DNA of 64,000 nt from Sutterella sp047777475 (GCA_047777475.1 JBKEET010000002.1:62001-126000); one strand, 5' to 3'; positions 8,995 through 18,328 are shown, numbered from the stretch's first letter. Notes: generated from the letters alone by a model not told the origin. Made by a program: numbers and translations.

Positions 8995-9666
8995 TTATAT
9001 CGTATCCGCTTTTCCGTGCAGGGCCCATGCGACGAGTTCGGACGGATCGGAGACGACTGTGTCAGCCTGCCAGGTTTCGGGTTCGCTCGAAAGGAAGCCC
9101 CAGCGAACGGCGGCGGCCTTCATGCCGGCGGCGTGGGCCGCCTGGATGTCCCGAAGGTCGTCCCCGGCGTAGACCGTCTGCTCGGGCGTGACGCCGGTGA
9201 GCCGCGCGGCCTCGAGGAGCGAGTCGGGCGCCGGCTTTTTCGCGCAGTTCGGCGAGTCGCTGCCGAGGATGACGTCGAAAAGCGGACGGATGCCGACTGC
9301 CTTGAGCAGCTTGCGGGCGAGGCGCTCGTACTTGTTCGTGACGACGCCGGTCTTGACTCCGGCGGCGCGGAGCGCTTCGAGCATCGGAATGATGCCGTCG
9401 AACGGGCGCGATCCGATCGCAATGTGCGAGCCGTAGTAATCGAAGAAAGCGTCGCTCAATTCCTTATAGGCGGGATTGTCGGGCTTGATGCCGAAGGCGT
9501 GCCCCAGAAGTCCGGCGGCGCCGTGGCCGGCGAAGGGGCGAAGCTCCTCAACCGACATCGGCGAGCGGCCCTTGAGTGCAAGCGCATGGTTGGTGGCGGC
9601 GGTGAGATCGGGAGCGGAATCGACGATCGTGCCGTCGAGATCGAAAAGGAAAAGCTGAGCAGTCAT
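8995..9666 (-). CDS. gph: HAD-family phosphatase, phosphoglycolate phosphatase type
   Basis: The 223-aa cytoplasmic enzyme is a haloacid-dehalogenase phosphatase. Motif I is FLFDLDGTIVDS (nucleophile first Asp), motif II is VVTNK, motif III is the Lys in CAKKPAPD, and motif IV is YAGDDLRDIQAA. An alpha-helical cap lies between motifs I and II, as in Gph, which hydrolyses 2-phosphoglycolate. I start at ATG 9664-9666 because an upstream in-frame start would add 29 unconserved residues overlapping the ompA terminator. It ends only 17 bases from the tmRNA 5' end. Other small phosphate esters are possible substrates. Confidence 0.82.
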   Translation of the reverse strand: MTAQLFLFDLDGTIVDSAPDLTAATNHALALKGRSPMSVEELRPFAGHGAAGLLGHAFGIKPDNPAYKELSDAFFDYYGSHIAIGSRPFDGIIPMLEALRAAGVKTGVVTNKYERLARKLLKAVGIRPLFDVILGSDSPNCAKKPAPDSLLEAARLTGVTPEQTVYAGDDLRDIQAAHAAGMKAAAVRWGFLSSEPETWQADTVVSDPSELVAWALHGKADTI

Positions 9667-9694
9667 CGTTCTCTTAGCCTGAGCATAAAAAACG

Positions 9695-9749
9695 AAACCC
9701 CCGAACGGCTTGCGTTCAGGGGTTTTCATCGAGCCCCTCGGAGAGGGGC
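9695..9749 (-). terminator. Terminator of the ompA-like gene (double hairpin)
   Basis: On the minus strand an 8-bp GCCCCTC/GAGGGGC hairpin (9732-9749) is followed by AAACCCC-GAACG pairing with CGTTC-GGGGTTT (9695-9725) and then a CGTTTTTTAT tail. This is a strong intrinsic terminator. Confidence 0.8.
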
Positions 9750-9770
9750 CCAACGGTCGGCTGTCAGGAA

Positions 9771-10439
9771 TTACTGACGGGTGCCGACGACTTCAACCAC
9801 AGCGCGGCGGTTCGGGGCAAGGCACTGAACCAGAGCGCGGAAGTTCTTGATCTGGCCGTTCTTGGAGGGGTTCGGGCAGTTGACAACCGGGTCAGCCTCG
9901 CCCTTGCCTTCGGTCTGGATCAGGTTGGAATCCACACCCTTGGAAACCAGGTACTGCTTGACCGCGTTGGCACGGCGGACAGAGAGCTTCTGGTTGTAGG
10001 CTTCCTTGCCGAGGCGGTCCGTGTAGCCGGTCGACAGAATGACTTCAACGTTCACGCCAGCGAGACGGGAAACGAGGTTGTCGAGAGCAGCCTTGCCTTC
10101 GGGCTTCAGAGTAGCCTTGTCGAAGTTGAACAGCGTGTCAGCGGAGAAGGTCACCTTCTCAGCGGCAGCGGCGGCAGGAGCAGCAGCAACCTTCTTGGCG
10201 CAGGCGGCTTCACCGAGGATGTCGGCGTCGCACTGGCAGCCATCACCGTCAGGACCGGCGGCAGCAGCCAGAGCCGGCGTCCAGTAGCCGGTGCGAACGC
10301 ACAGGCCGTAGCCGCTCTTGACGACCTTGCCGTCAGGAGAGTGAACATAGGGGCTGGACTGGTCGGCAGCGAAAGAAGCGCCCGACACCGCCAGCATCAT
10401 CGCGGCAACGAGGCCGCCGATCTTCAGAGAAGTCTTCAT
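9771..10439 (-). CDS. OmpA-family outer-membrane/peptidoglycan-binding protein
   Basis: The 222-aa precursor has a Sec signal peptide (residues 1-24, ending ASFAADQ). Residues 25-85 are a short Cys-containing segment (LCVRTGYW, CQCDADILGEAACAKK) followed by an Ala-rich linker. The C-terminal OmpA domain runs from about residue 95 (LFNFDKATLKPEGK, TGYTDRLGKEAYNQKLSVRRANAVKQYL, NRRAVVEVVGTRQ). It contains the Asp and Arg that bind diaminopimelate in peptidoglycan. There is no eight-strand beta-barrel, so this is the small betaproteobacterial OmpA form. A GAGGA site precedes the ATG. It is monocistronic with a strong terminator, suggesting high expression. Confidence 0.9.
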   Translation of the reverse strand: MKTSLKIGGLVAAMMLAVSGASFAADQSSPYVHSPDGKVVKSGYGLCVRTGYWTPALAAAAGPDGDGCQCDADILGEAACAKKVAAAPAAAAAEKVTFSADTLFNFDKATLKPEGKAALDNLVSRLAGVNVEVILSTGYTDRLGKEAYNQKLSVRRANAVKQYLVSKGVDSNLIQTEGKGEADPVVNCPNPSKNGQIKNFRALVQCLAPNRRAVVEVVGTRQ

Positions 10440-10690
10440 TATTTTTTATCCTCAAAAAATTCAGGAAGCTTTAACGGGATGGACGAATTGTTGCCTGCCC
10501 AGCCGAGCTCGGCATCCAAAACAGATCACCCAAACACTGCCTGCCCTCTGTTTCTTAGTCCTGATGATGCGAAAACTCACACCGGACAGGGGTCTTGAAG
10601 CAGAAAAGCTGACAATGCCGTCCTGGCATACAGCAACATTCTGACATATTTCACGTGAGAATGCTACCGTCAGGTGGCCTATAGCTACAC

Positions 10691-12007
10691 CTAAGGCATA
10701 TTCTGCCACTTCTTTGCAAGGGTTTTCATTTCAAAACTGGCTTTTTTATTCAAATAATCGTTTTGCTGTGGCCTAAATGCAACCAGATCCCCTGCAACCC
10801 AGACGTGAGAGACGTTTTCACGGTCCGCGGCATAGAGAAGCTGGGCCGCCGGATCGGTCACCGGAAGACAGTTTTCATGACTGAGGTCAACTGCTATGAG
10901 GTCAGCTGCCTTCCCATTTTCGAGCGATCCTATCTCGCTGTCCCAGCCGAGCGCCCTCGCGCCGCCGAGCGTCGCCGCCTCGAGCATGTCATAGACGCGG
11001 GCGGCGTCGGCCCTTCCCGCCACGGCCTTGGCCAGCATGGCGGCAAGGCGGGTTTCGCCGAGCATGTCGAGCTTGTCGTTGCTCGCCGCACCGTCCGTGC
11101 CGATGCCGAGGTTGATGCCCGCGTCGAGGTAGCGCTGCACCGGCGCAAAGCCGGAGGCAAGCTTCAGGTTCGAGCTCGGGCAGTGGCAGACCGAGCAGTG
11201 CGCCGCGGCCATCATGGCGATGTCGGCGTCGTCCGAGTGCACGCTGTGGACCGCGATGAGGCGTTCGTTCAGGATGCCGATGCGCTTCAGGCGGGCAAGG
11301 GGGCGCTCGCCGAAATTCTTGAGCGAGTCGTTGACTTCTGTTGCCGTTTCACCAACGTGCATGTGGATCGGCGCGCCGTAGCGCTCGCTCAGCTCCGCGC
11401 AGCGGCGGAGCGTCTCGTCGTTCACGGTGTAGGGCGCATGCGGCCCGACCGTGGCGTGAACGAGCGGGTCGCTGCGGTGGTTCCGGAGCAGCGCCTCGCA
11501 CTTGTCGAGGTACTCGGCGTCGTTTTTCGCCCAGGCCGAGGGGAAGCCGATGACGATGCCCGCCACGGCGCAGCGCAGGCCCGCCTTGCGCAGGCCTTCG
11601 GCCGCGTCCTCCGGGAAGAAGTACTGGTCGGAGGCGCAGGTGATGCCGCTCATGGCCATCTCGCGGCCCGCCAGGTAAGAGCCCTCGCGCACGAAGTCGG
11701 CGCTCATGAGCTTGCCTTCGGCCGGCCAGATCGCCGTGTTGAGCCACTCCATGAGCGGCAGGTCCGCGCCGCGCCCCCTCAGCAGGTTCATCGCCGCGTG
11801 AGTGTGCAGGTCCACGAAGCCCGGCATCACCAGGCTCTCGGGAAGGCTCACGGTGTCGGGCGCCTGCCAGCGGCGCCTCGCGCTCTCGGTGGGCTCGATC
11901 GCGGCGATTTTCCCGCCGCTGATGATGACGCTGCGGTTTTCCCAGACCTCGCCTTTCGGGACGATGGGAAGCACCCAGCGCGCTTCGATGATGGTGTCGC
12001 AAAGCAT
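10691..12007 (-). CDS. Amidohydrolase, S-adenosylhomocysteine/5'-methylthioadenosine deaminase-like
   Basis: The 438-aa protein belongs to the TRZ/ATZ (MtaD-like) amidohydrolases. Metal ligands are visible: DLHTH (His68, His70), the His in HMHVGE, HSVHSDD, and the Asp in GTDGAASND. The HAPYTV segment is typical of adenosine-derivative deaminases in this family. The expected reaction is deamination of S-adenosylhomocysteine or methylthioadenosine to the inosyl compound in the cytoplasm. Related members act on guanine, cytosine or triazines, so the exact substrate is uncertain. It is transcribed away from gyrA and its ATG is about 250 bases from the gyrA start. Confidence 0.82.
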   Translation of the reverse strand: MLCDTIIEARWVLPIVPKGEVWENRSVIISGGKIAAIEPTESARRRWQAPDTVSLPESLVMPGFVDLHTHAAMNLLRGRGADLPLMEWLNTAIWPAEGKLMSADFVREGSYLAGREMAMSGITCASDQYFFPEDAAEGLRKAGLRCAVAGIVIGFPSAWAKNDAEYLDKCEALLRNHRSDPLVHATVGPHAPYTVNDETLRRCAELSERYGAPIHMHVGETATEVNDSLKNFGERPLARLKRIGILNERLIAVHSVHSDDADIAMMAAAHCSVCHCPSSNLKLASGFAPVQRYLDAGINLGIGTDGAASNDKLDMLGETRLAAMLAKAVAGRADAARVYDMLEAATLGGARALGWDSEIGSLENGKAADLIAVDLSHENCLPVTDPAAQLLYAADRENVSHVWVAGDLVAFRPQQNDYLNKKASFEMKTLAKKWQNMP

Positions 12008-12150
12008 GGCTGTGTCGCTCTATATAAATAAGGCGCTCAGGAAACCGCGCCTTCCGCCATTTTAGAGGGCCGGGCAGGGAAGACGCTCCCCGCTCGCCCG
12101 AGAGTCGCCGCCGTCGCTTTCCGCGGCATCCGCCGAAAGGCGGCGAAGGG

Positions 12151-12210
12151 TTGATTTTTGTTAAAATCAACGGTCAGCCTGCCGCCGGCACCTGTCGCCG
12201 GCGGCAGGCT
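12151..12210 (+). promoter_or_regulatory. gyrA leader: AT-rich palindrome and strong hairpin
   Basis: TTGATTTT-TGTT-AAAATCAA (12151-12170) is a perfect 8-bp inverted repeat that contains a possible -10 (TAAAAT at 12162). It is followed by a perfect 14-bp GC stem, AGCCTGCCGCCGGC pairing with its complement across a 7-nt loop (12176-12210), then CTGTTTAGTT. Both lie before the gyrA start at 12258. They may act as an operator and attenuator, but no function is shown. Confidence 0.5.
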
Positions 12211-12257
12211 CTGTTTAGTTAAGAGAGCAAGCTTCGCTCTCTGCCAGAGGAAAGCAG

Positions 12258-15098
12258 ATGGACGAAAACGACAACCACAACCAGGATGAGGATCTGAAGC
12301 CCGATCAGACCGGCCCCGAAGGAGACGATGCCGAAGACACGCCTGCCGAGGGTTCCGCTCTGTCGATCGCCAAGGAGCTTCTCCCGGTCTCCCTGGAAAA
12401 GGAAATGAAGCGCAGCTACCTCGATTACGCCATGAGCGTGATCGTCGGGCGCGCCCTGCCTGATGTGCGCGACGGCTTCAAGCCCGTGCACCGCCGCGTG
12501 CTCTACGCGATGAACGAGATCAAGAACACCTACAACAACCCGACCAAGAAGTCGGCCCGCGTTGTGGGCGAAGTGCTCGGCAAATACCATCCGCACGGCG
12601 ATTCTGCCGCCTACATGACGCTCGTCCGCATGGCGCAGCCTTTCTCGCTGCGCTACCCGCTCGTTTTCGGCCAGGGCAACTTCGGCTCGATCGACGGCGA
12701 CTCCCCCGCGGCCATGCGCTACACCGAAGTGCGCCTGCAGAAGATCGCCGGCGAGATGCTCGCCGACATCAACGAGGACACGGTTGACTTCGTCCCGAAC
12801 TTCGACAACTCGCTGATGGAGCCGACGGTCCTGCCGACGAGGCTCCCGCAGCTCATCGTCAACGGCTCCTCGGGCATTGCCGTGGGCATGGCGACGAGCA
12901 TCCCGCCGCACAACCTGAGGGAAACCGTTGCGGCCTGCCTCTATCAGCTCGAGCACCCGCAGTGCACGATCGACGACATCATCCGCCTGATCCCGGCGCC
13001 CGATTTCCCGACCGGCGGCATCATCTTCGGCCTCTCCGACGTGCACAAGGGCTACCGCACGGGCCGCGGCCGCGTCGTGATGCGCGCCCGCACCCATTTC
13101 TGCAAGGAAAGCGACCTGCTCGACAGCAAGCGCGAGCGCGAGGCGAAGGCAAAGAGCGGCCGCGACCGCGACTGCATCATCGTCGACGAGATCCCCTACA
13201 TGGTCAACAAGCAGACCATGTACGAGAAGATGCACGAGCTCATGCGCGACAAGAAGATCGACGGCATCGCCGAGATGAGCGACCAGTCGACCGCGCAGAT
13301 CAAGATCGTGATCGTCCTCAAGCAGGGCGCGATCCCCGAAGTGGTGCTCAACAACCTCTTCAAGCTCACGCAGATGCAGGAAGTGTTCCCCATGAACATG
13401 GTGGCGCTCGTCGACGGGCAGCCCTCGCTCCTCAATCTGCAGGAAATGATCGTGCACTTCCTGGCGCACCGCCGCGAAGTGGTGACGCGCCGCACGGTCT
13501 TCCGCCTCAACAAGTACCGCGCCCAGGGCCACCTGCTCGAAGGCCAGGCCGTGGCGCTCTCGAACCTCGACGAGTTCATCCGCATCATCCGCAGCGCGAA
13601 GACGCCCGCGGACGCCGCCGCGGCGCTCTATGCGCGCGGCTGGCCGATGGTGTTCGCCGAGGAGCTCGCGCGCCGCAGCGCCGAAGAGATCCGCATGTAC
13701 TATCCCGAGGACATGGATCCCGCGCGCGGCCTGCAGAGCGACGGGCTCTACTATCTCACCCGCGTGCAGATCGACAACATCCTCTCCATGAGCCTGCGCC
13801 GCCTGACCGGCCTCGAGCAGGAGAAGGTGAGGTCGGACTACGCCGAGATGATGCGCTCCATCGCCGACTGCCTCGACATTCTCGCCAAGCCCGAGCGCGT
13901 CAACGCGATCATCGCCGACGAGCTCAAGGCGCTCGGCGAGGAATACGGCGACGACCGCCGCTCGAGCATCGACCCGACGGGTGACCCGAACTTCGACAAG
14001 CGCGACCTGATCCCGCGCCGCGACATGGTCGTCACCATCTCGCGCGGCGGCTACGTCAAGAGCCAGGAACTGGCCGACTACGAAGCACAGACCCGCGGCG
14101 GCAAGGGCCGCAAGGTCCAGGAAATGACCAAGGACGACGAGGTCTCCGAGCTCTTCATCGCGAACTCGCACGACATCGTGCTCTGCTTCTCGACGGCGGG
14201 CCGCGTCTACCCGATCGACGTGTTCGAGCTGCCCGAGGGCAAGTCGAACACCCGCGGCCGCCCGATCGTCAACCTGCTGCCGCTCGAGGAGGGCGAGAAG
14301 ATTTCCTTCATCCTGCCGATCCAGGGCTATGACGACGAGCACTACGTCTTCATGGCGACGAACCGCGGCACGGTGAAGAAGACGCCGCTCTCGGCCTTCC
14401 GCAACGCCCGCATCAAGGGCATCATCGCGACGGTGCTCGATCCGGGCGAAGAGCTCGTCGGCGTGGCCATCACCGACGGCACGCGCGACGTGATGCTCTT
14501 CTCGGACGCCGGCAAGTGCGTGCGCTTCGACGAGAACGACGTCCGCAGCATGGGCCGCGCCTCGCACGGCGTGCGCGGCATGCGCCTCGAAGAGGGCCAG
14601 AGCGTCATCTCGCTCGTGGTCGTCGACGATCCCGAGAAGTTCGTTCTCACCGCCACCGAGCACGGCTACGGCAAGCGCACCCCGGTTGCGGAGTACTCGC
14701 GCCATGCCCGCGGCACCAAGGGCCTCATCGCGATTTCCACCTCGGAGCGCAACGGCCGCGTCGTCTCCTCGGTGCTCGTCACCGAAGACGACGAGATCAT
14801 GCTGCTCTCGACGGGCGGCAAGGTCGTGCGCACCCGCGCGAGCGAGGTGTCGGTCTACAGCCGCGCCGCCCAGGGCGTGAGGCTCATCAACCTCGGCGAC
14901 GACACGCTCGCTTCGGTGCGCCGCGTGGCCGCCACGGGCGACGAGGAAGTCGAGCACCTCGACATCGAGGTCCCCGAGGACGCCGACAAGGCGCTCGAGG
15001 AAGACCCCGCTGACGACGAGCCCGAAGCCGACGAGCCCGAATCCGGCGAGACCGGCGCGAAAGATGACGGTTCCGGCGACGGAGATGAAGCGAAGTAA
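12258..15098 (+). CDS. gyrA: DNA gyrase subunit A
   Basis: The 946-aa GyrA is the breakage-reunion subunit of gyrase. It has an N-terminal extension of about 33 acidic residues relative to E. coli. Motifs include RSYLDYAMSVIVGRALPDVRDGFKPVHRR (written here as landmarks RSYLDYAMS and DGFKPVHRR), the active-site Tyr155 in AMRYTEVRL, and the GyrA box TRGGKGR near residue 613, which wraps DNA in the beta-pinwheel domain. The C-terminus is a long acidic tail. In the quinolone-resistance region the sequence is HPHGDSAAYMT: Ser is kept at the position equal to E. coli 83, but Met120 replaces the acidic residue equal to Asp87. LVFGQGNFG also differs from the usual LVDGQGNFG. Confidence 0.97.
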   Translation: MDENDNHNQDEDLKPDQTGPEGDDAEDTPAEGSALSIAKELLPVSLEKEMKRSYLDYAMSVIVGRALPDVRDGFKPVHRRVLYAMNEIKNTYNNPTKKSARVVGEVLGKYHPHGDSAAYMTLVRMAQPFSLRYPLVFGQGNFGSIDGDSPAAMRYTEVRLQKIAGEMLADINEDTVDFVPNFDNSLMEPTVLPTRLPQLIVNGSSGIAVGMATSIPPHNLRETVAACLYQLEHPQCTIDDIIRLIPAPDFPTGGIIFGLSDVHKGYRTGRGRVVMRARTHFCKESDLLDSKREREAKAKSGRDRDCIIVDEIPYMVNKQTMYEKMHELMRDKKIDGIAEMSDQSTAQIKIVIVLKQGAIPEVVLNNLFKLTQMQEVFPMNMVALVDGQPSLLNLQEMIVHFLAHRREVVTRRTVFRLNKYRAQGHLLEGQAVALSNLDEFIRIIRSAKTPADAAAALYARGWPMVFAEELARRSAEEIRMYYPEDMDPARGLQSDGLYYLTRVQIDNILSMSLRRLTGLEQEKVRSDYAEMMRSIADCLDILAKPERVNAIIADELKALGEEYGDDRRSSIDPTGDPNFDKRDLIPRRDMVVTISRGGYVKSQELADYEAQTRGGKGRKVQEMTKDDEVSELFIANSHDIVLCFSTAGRVYPIDVFELPEGKSNTRGRPIVNLLPLEEGEKISFILPIQGYDDEHYVFMATNRGTVKKTPLSAFRNARIKGIIATVLDPGEELVGVAITDGTRDVMLFSDAGKCVRFDENDVRSMGRASHGVRGMRLEEGQSVISLVVVDDPEKFVLTATEHGYGKRTPVAEYSRHARGTKGLIAISTSERNGRVVSSVLVTEDDEIMLLSTGGKVVRTRASEVSVYSRAAQGVRLINLGDDTLASVRRVAATGDEEVEHLDIEVPEDADKALEEDPADDEPEADEPESGETGAKDDGSGDGDEAK

Positions 15099-15141
15099 GC
15101 CATAGTGCCAACAAGCTTCCGTTAAATTTCGCCTAAGATAA

Positions 15142-15177
15142 ACGGGTGCGCCCTTTTTTGGGGCGCACCCGTTTTTA
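15142..15177 (+). terminator. Terminator of gyrA
   Basis: ACGGGTGCGCCC pairs with GGGCGCACCCGT across a T-rich loop and is followed by TTTTT. The serC start lies about 50 bases downstream. Confidence 0.85.
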
Positions 15178-15228
15178 TTCCGCCGCTCCCGAGCGGACGG
15201 CGTTTTCATCGGCAGGACCCCACTCTCT

Positions 15229-16317
15229 ATGAACCGCGCTTACAACTTTGCCGCCGGCCCGGCCATGCTCCCCGAGGAAGTGATCCGGGGCGCGCAGGCC
15301 GCCGTCGGGGATTTCGGCGGCCGCGGCATTTCGCTGCTCGAGCTCGGACACCGCACGCCGGTGTTCGAGGGCGTTGTGCTCGAGCTCAAGGCGCACGTCA
15401 AATCGCTTCTGAACGTGCCCGATGACTACGACATCATCTTCTGCCCCGGCGGCGGGCGCATGCAGTTCTCGATGGTGCCGCTCAACCTCACCACGCAGGG
15501 CTGCCGCGGCGGCTATGTGGTGACCGGCATCTTCTCGAAGGCCGCGAGCGCCGAGGCGCGCCGCATCTCGCGCGAGACGACGCTCTGGTCGGGCAGCGGC
15601 CGCGACCTGCCGAAGAACGTCATCCGCCTGCCGCGCAACATCGACTTCGTCTATTTCTGCGACAACGAGACGGCCAACGGCACCGAGTTCCGCGGACTGC
15701 CCGCGGTGGACCGCCTCAATGCGGTCTTCGTCTCCGACATGACGAGCAATTTCATGAGCCGGCCGGTCGACGTGCGCCGCTACGGCGTCATCTGGGCGGG
15801 CGTGCAGAAGAATTTCGGCACCGCCGGCCTCGCGTGCGTCATCATCAGGCGCTGCCTGCTCGGCAACGCCGGCCCCAAGGTGCCGATGCTGCTCAACTGG
15901 GCCAATTACGCCAGGACGGAGAGCGTTCCGAACACGCCGCCCGTGCTGCAGTTCTACGTGAGCCTTCTGATGGCGCGCTGGATCGAAAAAGAGGGCGGCC
16001 TTGAAGAGATGGCAAGCCGCGCCGAAGAGCGCTCGTCGATCCTTTACAAGGCCGTCGACGACATGGCCGACTTCTACGTCGGCGCGCCGGAGCCCCGCGT
16101 GAGGAGCCGCATGAACGCGGTCTTCACGCTCGCCGACGAGAAGCTCCTGCCGGAGTTCCTGCACGACGCGGCCGAAGAGGGCCTGATGAACCTCGCCGGC
16201 CACCGCGAGGTGGGCGGCATCCGCGTTTCGATGTACAACGCGATGCCCGTCGAGGGCGTCGTCAGGCTCGTCGATTTCATGAAGCGCTTCGCGGGGAGGC
16301 ACGTCCATGCAGACTGA
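15229..16317 (+). CDS. serC: Phosphoserine aminotransferase
   Basis: The 362-aa PLP enzyme converts 3-phosphohydroxypyruvate and glutamate to phosphoserine in serine synthesis, and can serve pyridoxine synthesis. The start NFAAGPAMLPEEV is diagnostic. The PLP lysine is in WAGVQKNFG, and the C-terminus has HREVGGIRVSMYNAM. It begins the serC-pheA-hisC-cmk amino-acid cluster typical of betaproteobacteria. It overlaps pheA by 11 bases, so translation is probably coupled. Confidence 0.96.
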   Translation: MNRAYNFAAGPAMLPEEVIRGAQAAVGDFGGRGISLLELGHRTPVFEGVVLELKAHVKSLLNVPDDYDIIFCPGGGRMQFSMVPLNLTTQGCRGGYVVTGIFSKAASAEARRISRETTLWSGSGRDLPKNVIRLPRNIDFVYFCDNETANGTEFRGLPAVDRLNAVFVSDMTSNFMSRPVDVRRYGVIWAGVQKNFGTAGLACVIIRRCLLGNAGPKVPMLLNWANYARTESVPNTPPVLQFYVSLLMARWIEKEGGLEEMASRAEERSSILYKAVDDMADFYVGAPEPRVRSRMNAVFTLADEKLLPEFLHDAAEEGLMNLAGHREVGGIRVSMYNAMPVEGVVRLVDFMKRFAGRHVHAD

Positions 16318-17140
16318 ACTCACGGCGGCCTACCTCGGCCCGGCCGGCACGTTCTGCGAAGAAGCGGCCGTGCGCTTTTTCGGCGCCAAGGCCAGAACCG
16401 TTCCCTGCCGCGACTTCGATGCGGTGCTCGACGCCGTCGAGCGCGGCGAGGCGGACTGCGGCGTCATCGCGATCGAGAACATCAACAACGGCACGGTGAC
16501 GCATGCGCTCGACCTGCTGCTTGAGCGCCCGCTCCGCATCGTGGGCGAGGTGCTCGTGCCCGTCGAGCACTGCCTGCTCACGCAGAGCGGGACGATCGAC
16601 GGGATCAAGACCGTTTATGCGCATGCGCAGGCGCTCGGCCAGTGCCGTCACTGGCTCGACGCCCATCTGCCCGAGGCGAAGCGCCAGGCCGTGGACTCGA
16701 ACGCCGAAGGCGCGAGGCTCGCCTCGCTCGACGCGAGCGCGGCGGGCATCGCCTCCGCGCGGGCGGGCGAGATTTACGGCCTCCGGGCCGCGTTCAGGAG
16801 CATCCAGGACGGGAAGGCCAACCGCACGCGCTTTCTCGTGATGAGCCGGGAAGCGCGGGACTTCGGCCTTGCCGGGAAGCCCTTCAAGACGAGCATCGTC
16901 TTCACGGTCAGGAATGTTCCCGGGGCGCTTTACCGCGTGCTCTATCCGCTCGCCGAGCAGGGCGTGCAGATGTGCCGCATCGAGAGCCGCCCCGCGCGCA
17001 ACGGGCACTGGGAATACAACTTCTTCATCGACCTCGAGGGCCGCACGGACGAGCCCAAGGTGGCCGCCGCCCTCGGCGAGATGGAAAAGGAGTCGGCGCA
17101 GTTCCGCATCCTCGGCTCCTACCCGGTGCTCGGCGAATGA
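16307..17140 (+). CDS. pheA: Prephenate dehydratase (no chorismate mutase domain)
   Basis: The 277-aa enzyme makes phenylpyruvate from prephenate. The catalytic domain starts at once with AYLGPAGTFCEEAA, and includes IENINNGTV, DGKANRTRF with the essential Thr-Arg-Phe, and a C-terminal ACT domain with IESRP for phenylalanine feedback. The AroQ chorismate mutase domain of about 90 residues, present in most betaproteobacterial PheA proteins of about 360 aa, is absent. The start ATG overlaps the end of serC, leaving no room for it in frame. Chorismate mutase must be supplied by another gene. Confidence 0.93.
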   Translation: MQTELTAAYLGPAGTFCEEAAVRFFGAKARTVPCRDFDAVLDAVERGEADCGVIAIENINNGTVTHALDLLLERPLRIVGEVLVPVEHCLLTQSGTIDGIKTVYAHAQALGQCRHWLDAHLPEAKRQAVDSNAEGARLASLDASAAGIASARAGEIYGLRAAFRSIQDGKANRTRFLVMSREARDFGLAGKPFKTSIVFTVRNVPGALYRVLYPLAEQGVQMCRIESRPARNGHWEYNFFIDLEGRTDEPKVAAALGEMEKESAQFRILGSYPVLGE

Positions 17141-17194
17141 GCGGCGGGAAAAGATTTTTTGTTTAGTTGATTGACTGAAAACGGAGAGTATGAA

Positions 17195-18310
17195 ATGACG
17201 CAAACAGCCAGCGGCGCACTGCCTTACATCGCCGACATCGAACCCTACAACGCGGGCAAGCCCCTCGAGGCGCTTGCCAAGGAACTCGGCATGCCGGCCG
17301 ACAAAATCATCCTTCTCAACGCGAACGAGAACCCGATCGGCTTCCCCGAGTCGGCCGCCAAGGCCGTCGAGAAGATGATGAGCAGGGGCCACTGCTATCC
17401 CGACGGCGGCGCGTTCGACCTGAAGGGCGCCGTCGCGAAGCGCTACGGCGTCGGCGAAGACTGCATCATCCAGGGCAACGGCTCCGACGAGCTGATCGGC
17501 CTCATCGCGCAGGTCTACCTCGAGGGCGGCCGCCGCTGCGTCGTGCCCGAGCACTCGTTCTCCGTTTATTCGCTCGCCGCGCACATCAACGGCGCCGACA
17601 TCACCGAAGTGCCGCCCAAGGCCGATTTCTCGGTCGACTTCGACGGCATTGCCGCGGCCGTCGACGACCGCACGGCGCTCATTTTCATCACCAACCCCGA
17701 CAACCCGACCGGCCTTTACGCCTCGCCCGAAACGGTTGAGACGTTCCTCGCCAAGGTCCCGCAGCGCGTCACCGTGGTGCTCGACGAGGCTTACGTCGAC
17801 TTCGTGCCGAAGGCCGAGCGCAGCGTCGACCGCGAGGTGCTCGCGCGCCATCCCAACGTCATCATCCTGCACACCTTCTCGAAGGCCTACGGCCTGGCGG
17901 GCCTGCGCATCGGCTTCGCGCTTGCCGGCGCGGGCACGATCGAGGTGCTGAACCGCATCCGTCCGCCTTACAATGCCAACCGCCTCGCGCAGGCGGCCGC
18001 CGTGGCGGCCCTGGGCGACGACGCCTTCGTCGAGAAGACCGTGAAAACCGTCACCGAGGGCGTCGAGCGCTCCGAGAAGGCGTTCAGGAAGCTCGGCCTC
18101 AGGTTCGTGCACACCCGCACCAATTTCATGATGGTCGAGGTCCCGAACGCCGACGACGTGCAGGCGGCGCTCCTCAAGGCCGGCATCATCGTGCGCGGCC
18201 TGCGCTCCTACGGGCTCCCGGGATGGCTCCGCATCTCGGTGGGCTCGCCCGAGAACATGAAGCGCTTCTTTGACGTTTTTGAAAAGGCGCTTGCCAAGAA
18301 CCAGCACTAA
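17195..18310 (+). CDS. hisC: Histidinol-phosphate aminotransferase
   Basis: The 371-aa class I/II PLP aminotransferase shows NANENPIGFP, the PLP-site NPDNPTG, DEAYVDF and the PLP lysine in HTFSKAYGLAGLRIG. HisC acts in histidine synthesis; in this cluster position it may also transaminate aromatic keto acids. I choose ATG 17195, spaced six bases after GGAGAG, over a TTG 24 bases upstream. In related genomes tyrA and aroA follow; here cmk follows directly. Confidence 0.92.
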   Translation: MTQTASGALPYIADIEPYNAGKPLEALAKELGMPADKIILLNANENPIGFPESAAKAVEKMMSRGHCYPDGGAFDLKGAVAKRYGVGEDCIIQGNGSDELIGLIAQVYLEGGRRCVVPEHSFSVYSLAAHINGADITEVPPKADFSVDFDGIAAAVDDRTALIFITNPDNPTGLYASPETVETFLAKVPQRVTVVLDEAYVDFVPKAERSVDREVLARHPNVIILHTFSKAYGLAGLRIGFALAGAGTIEVLNRIRPPYNANRLAQAAAVAALGDDAFVEKTVKTVTEGVERSEKAFRKLGLRFVHTRTNFMMVEVPNADDVQAALLKAGIIVRGLRSYGLPGWLRISVGSPENMKRFFDVFEKALAKNQH

Positions 18311-18328
18311 CGGCAGCAAAACAACAGC

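Noticed and set aside
10461..10709. Small minus-strand ORF in the gap between ompA and the amidohydrolase
   Set aside because: No ribosome site, no recognisable domain, and it overlaps the ompA promoter region and the end of the amidohydrolase gene.
12219..15209. Open frame of nearly 1000 codons antisense to gyrA
   Set aside because: Low-complexity His/Ala/Asp/Val composition and complete overlap with a well-identified gyrA.
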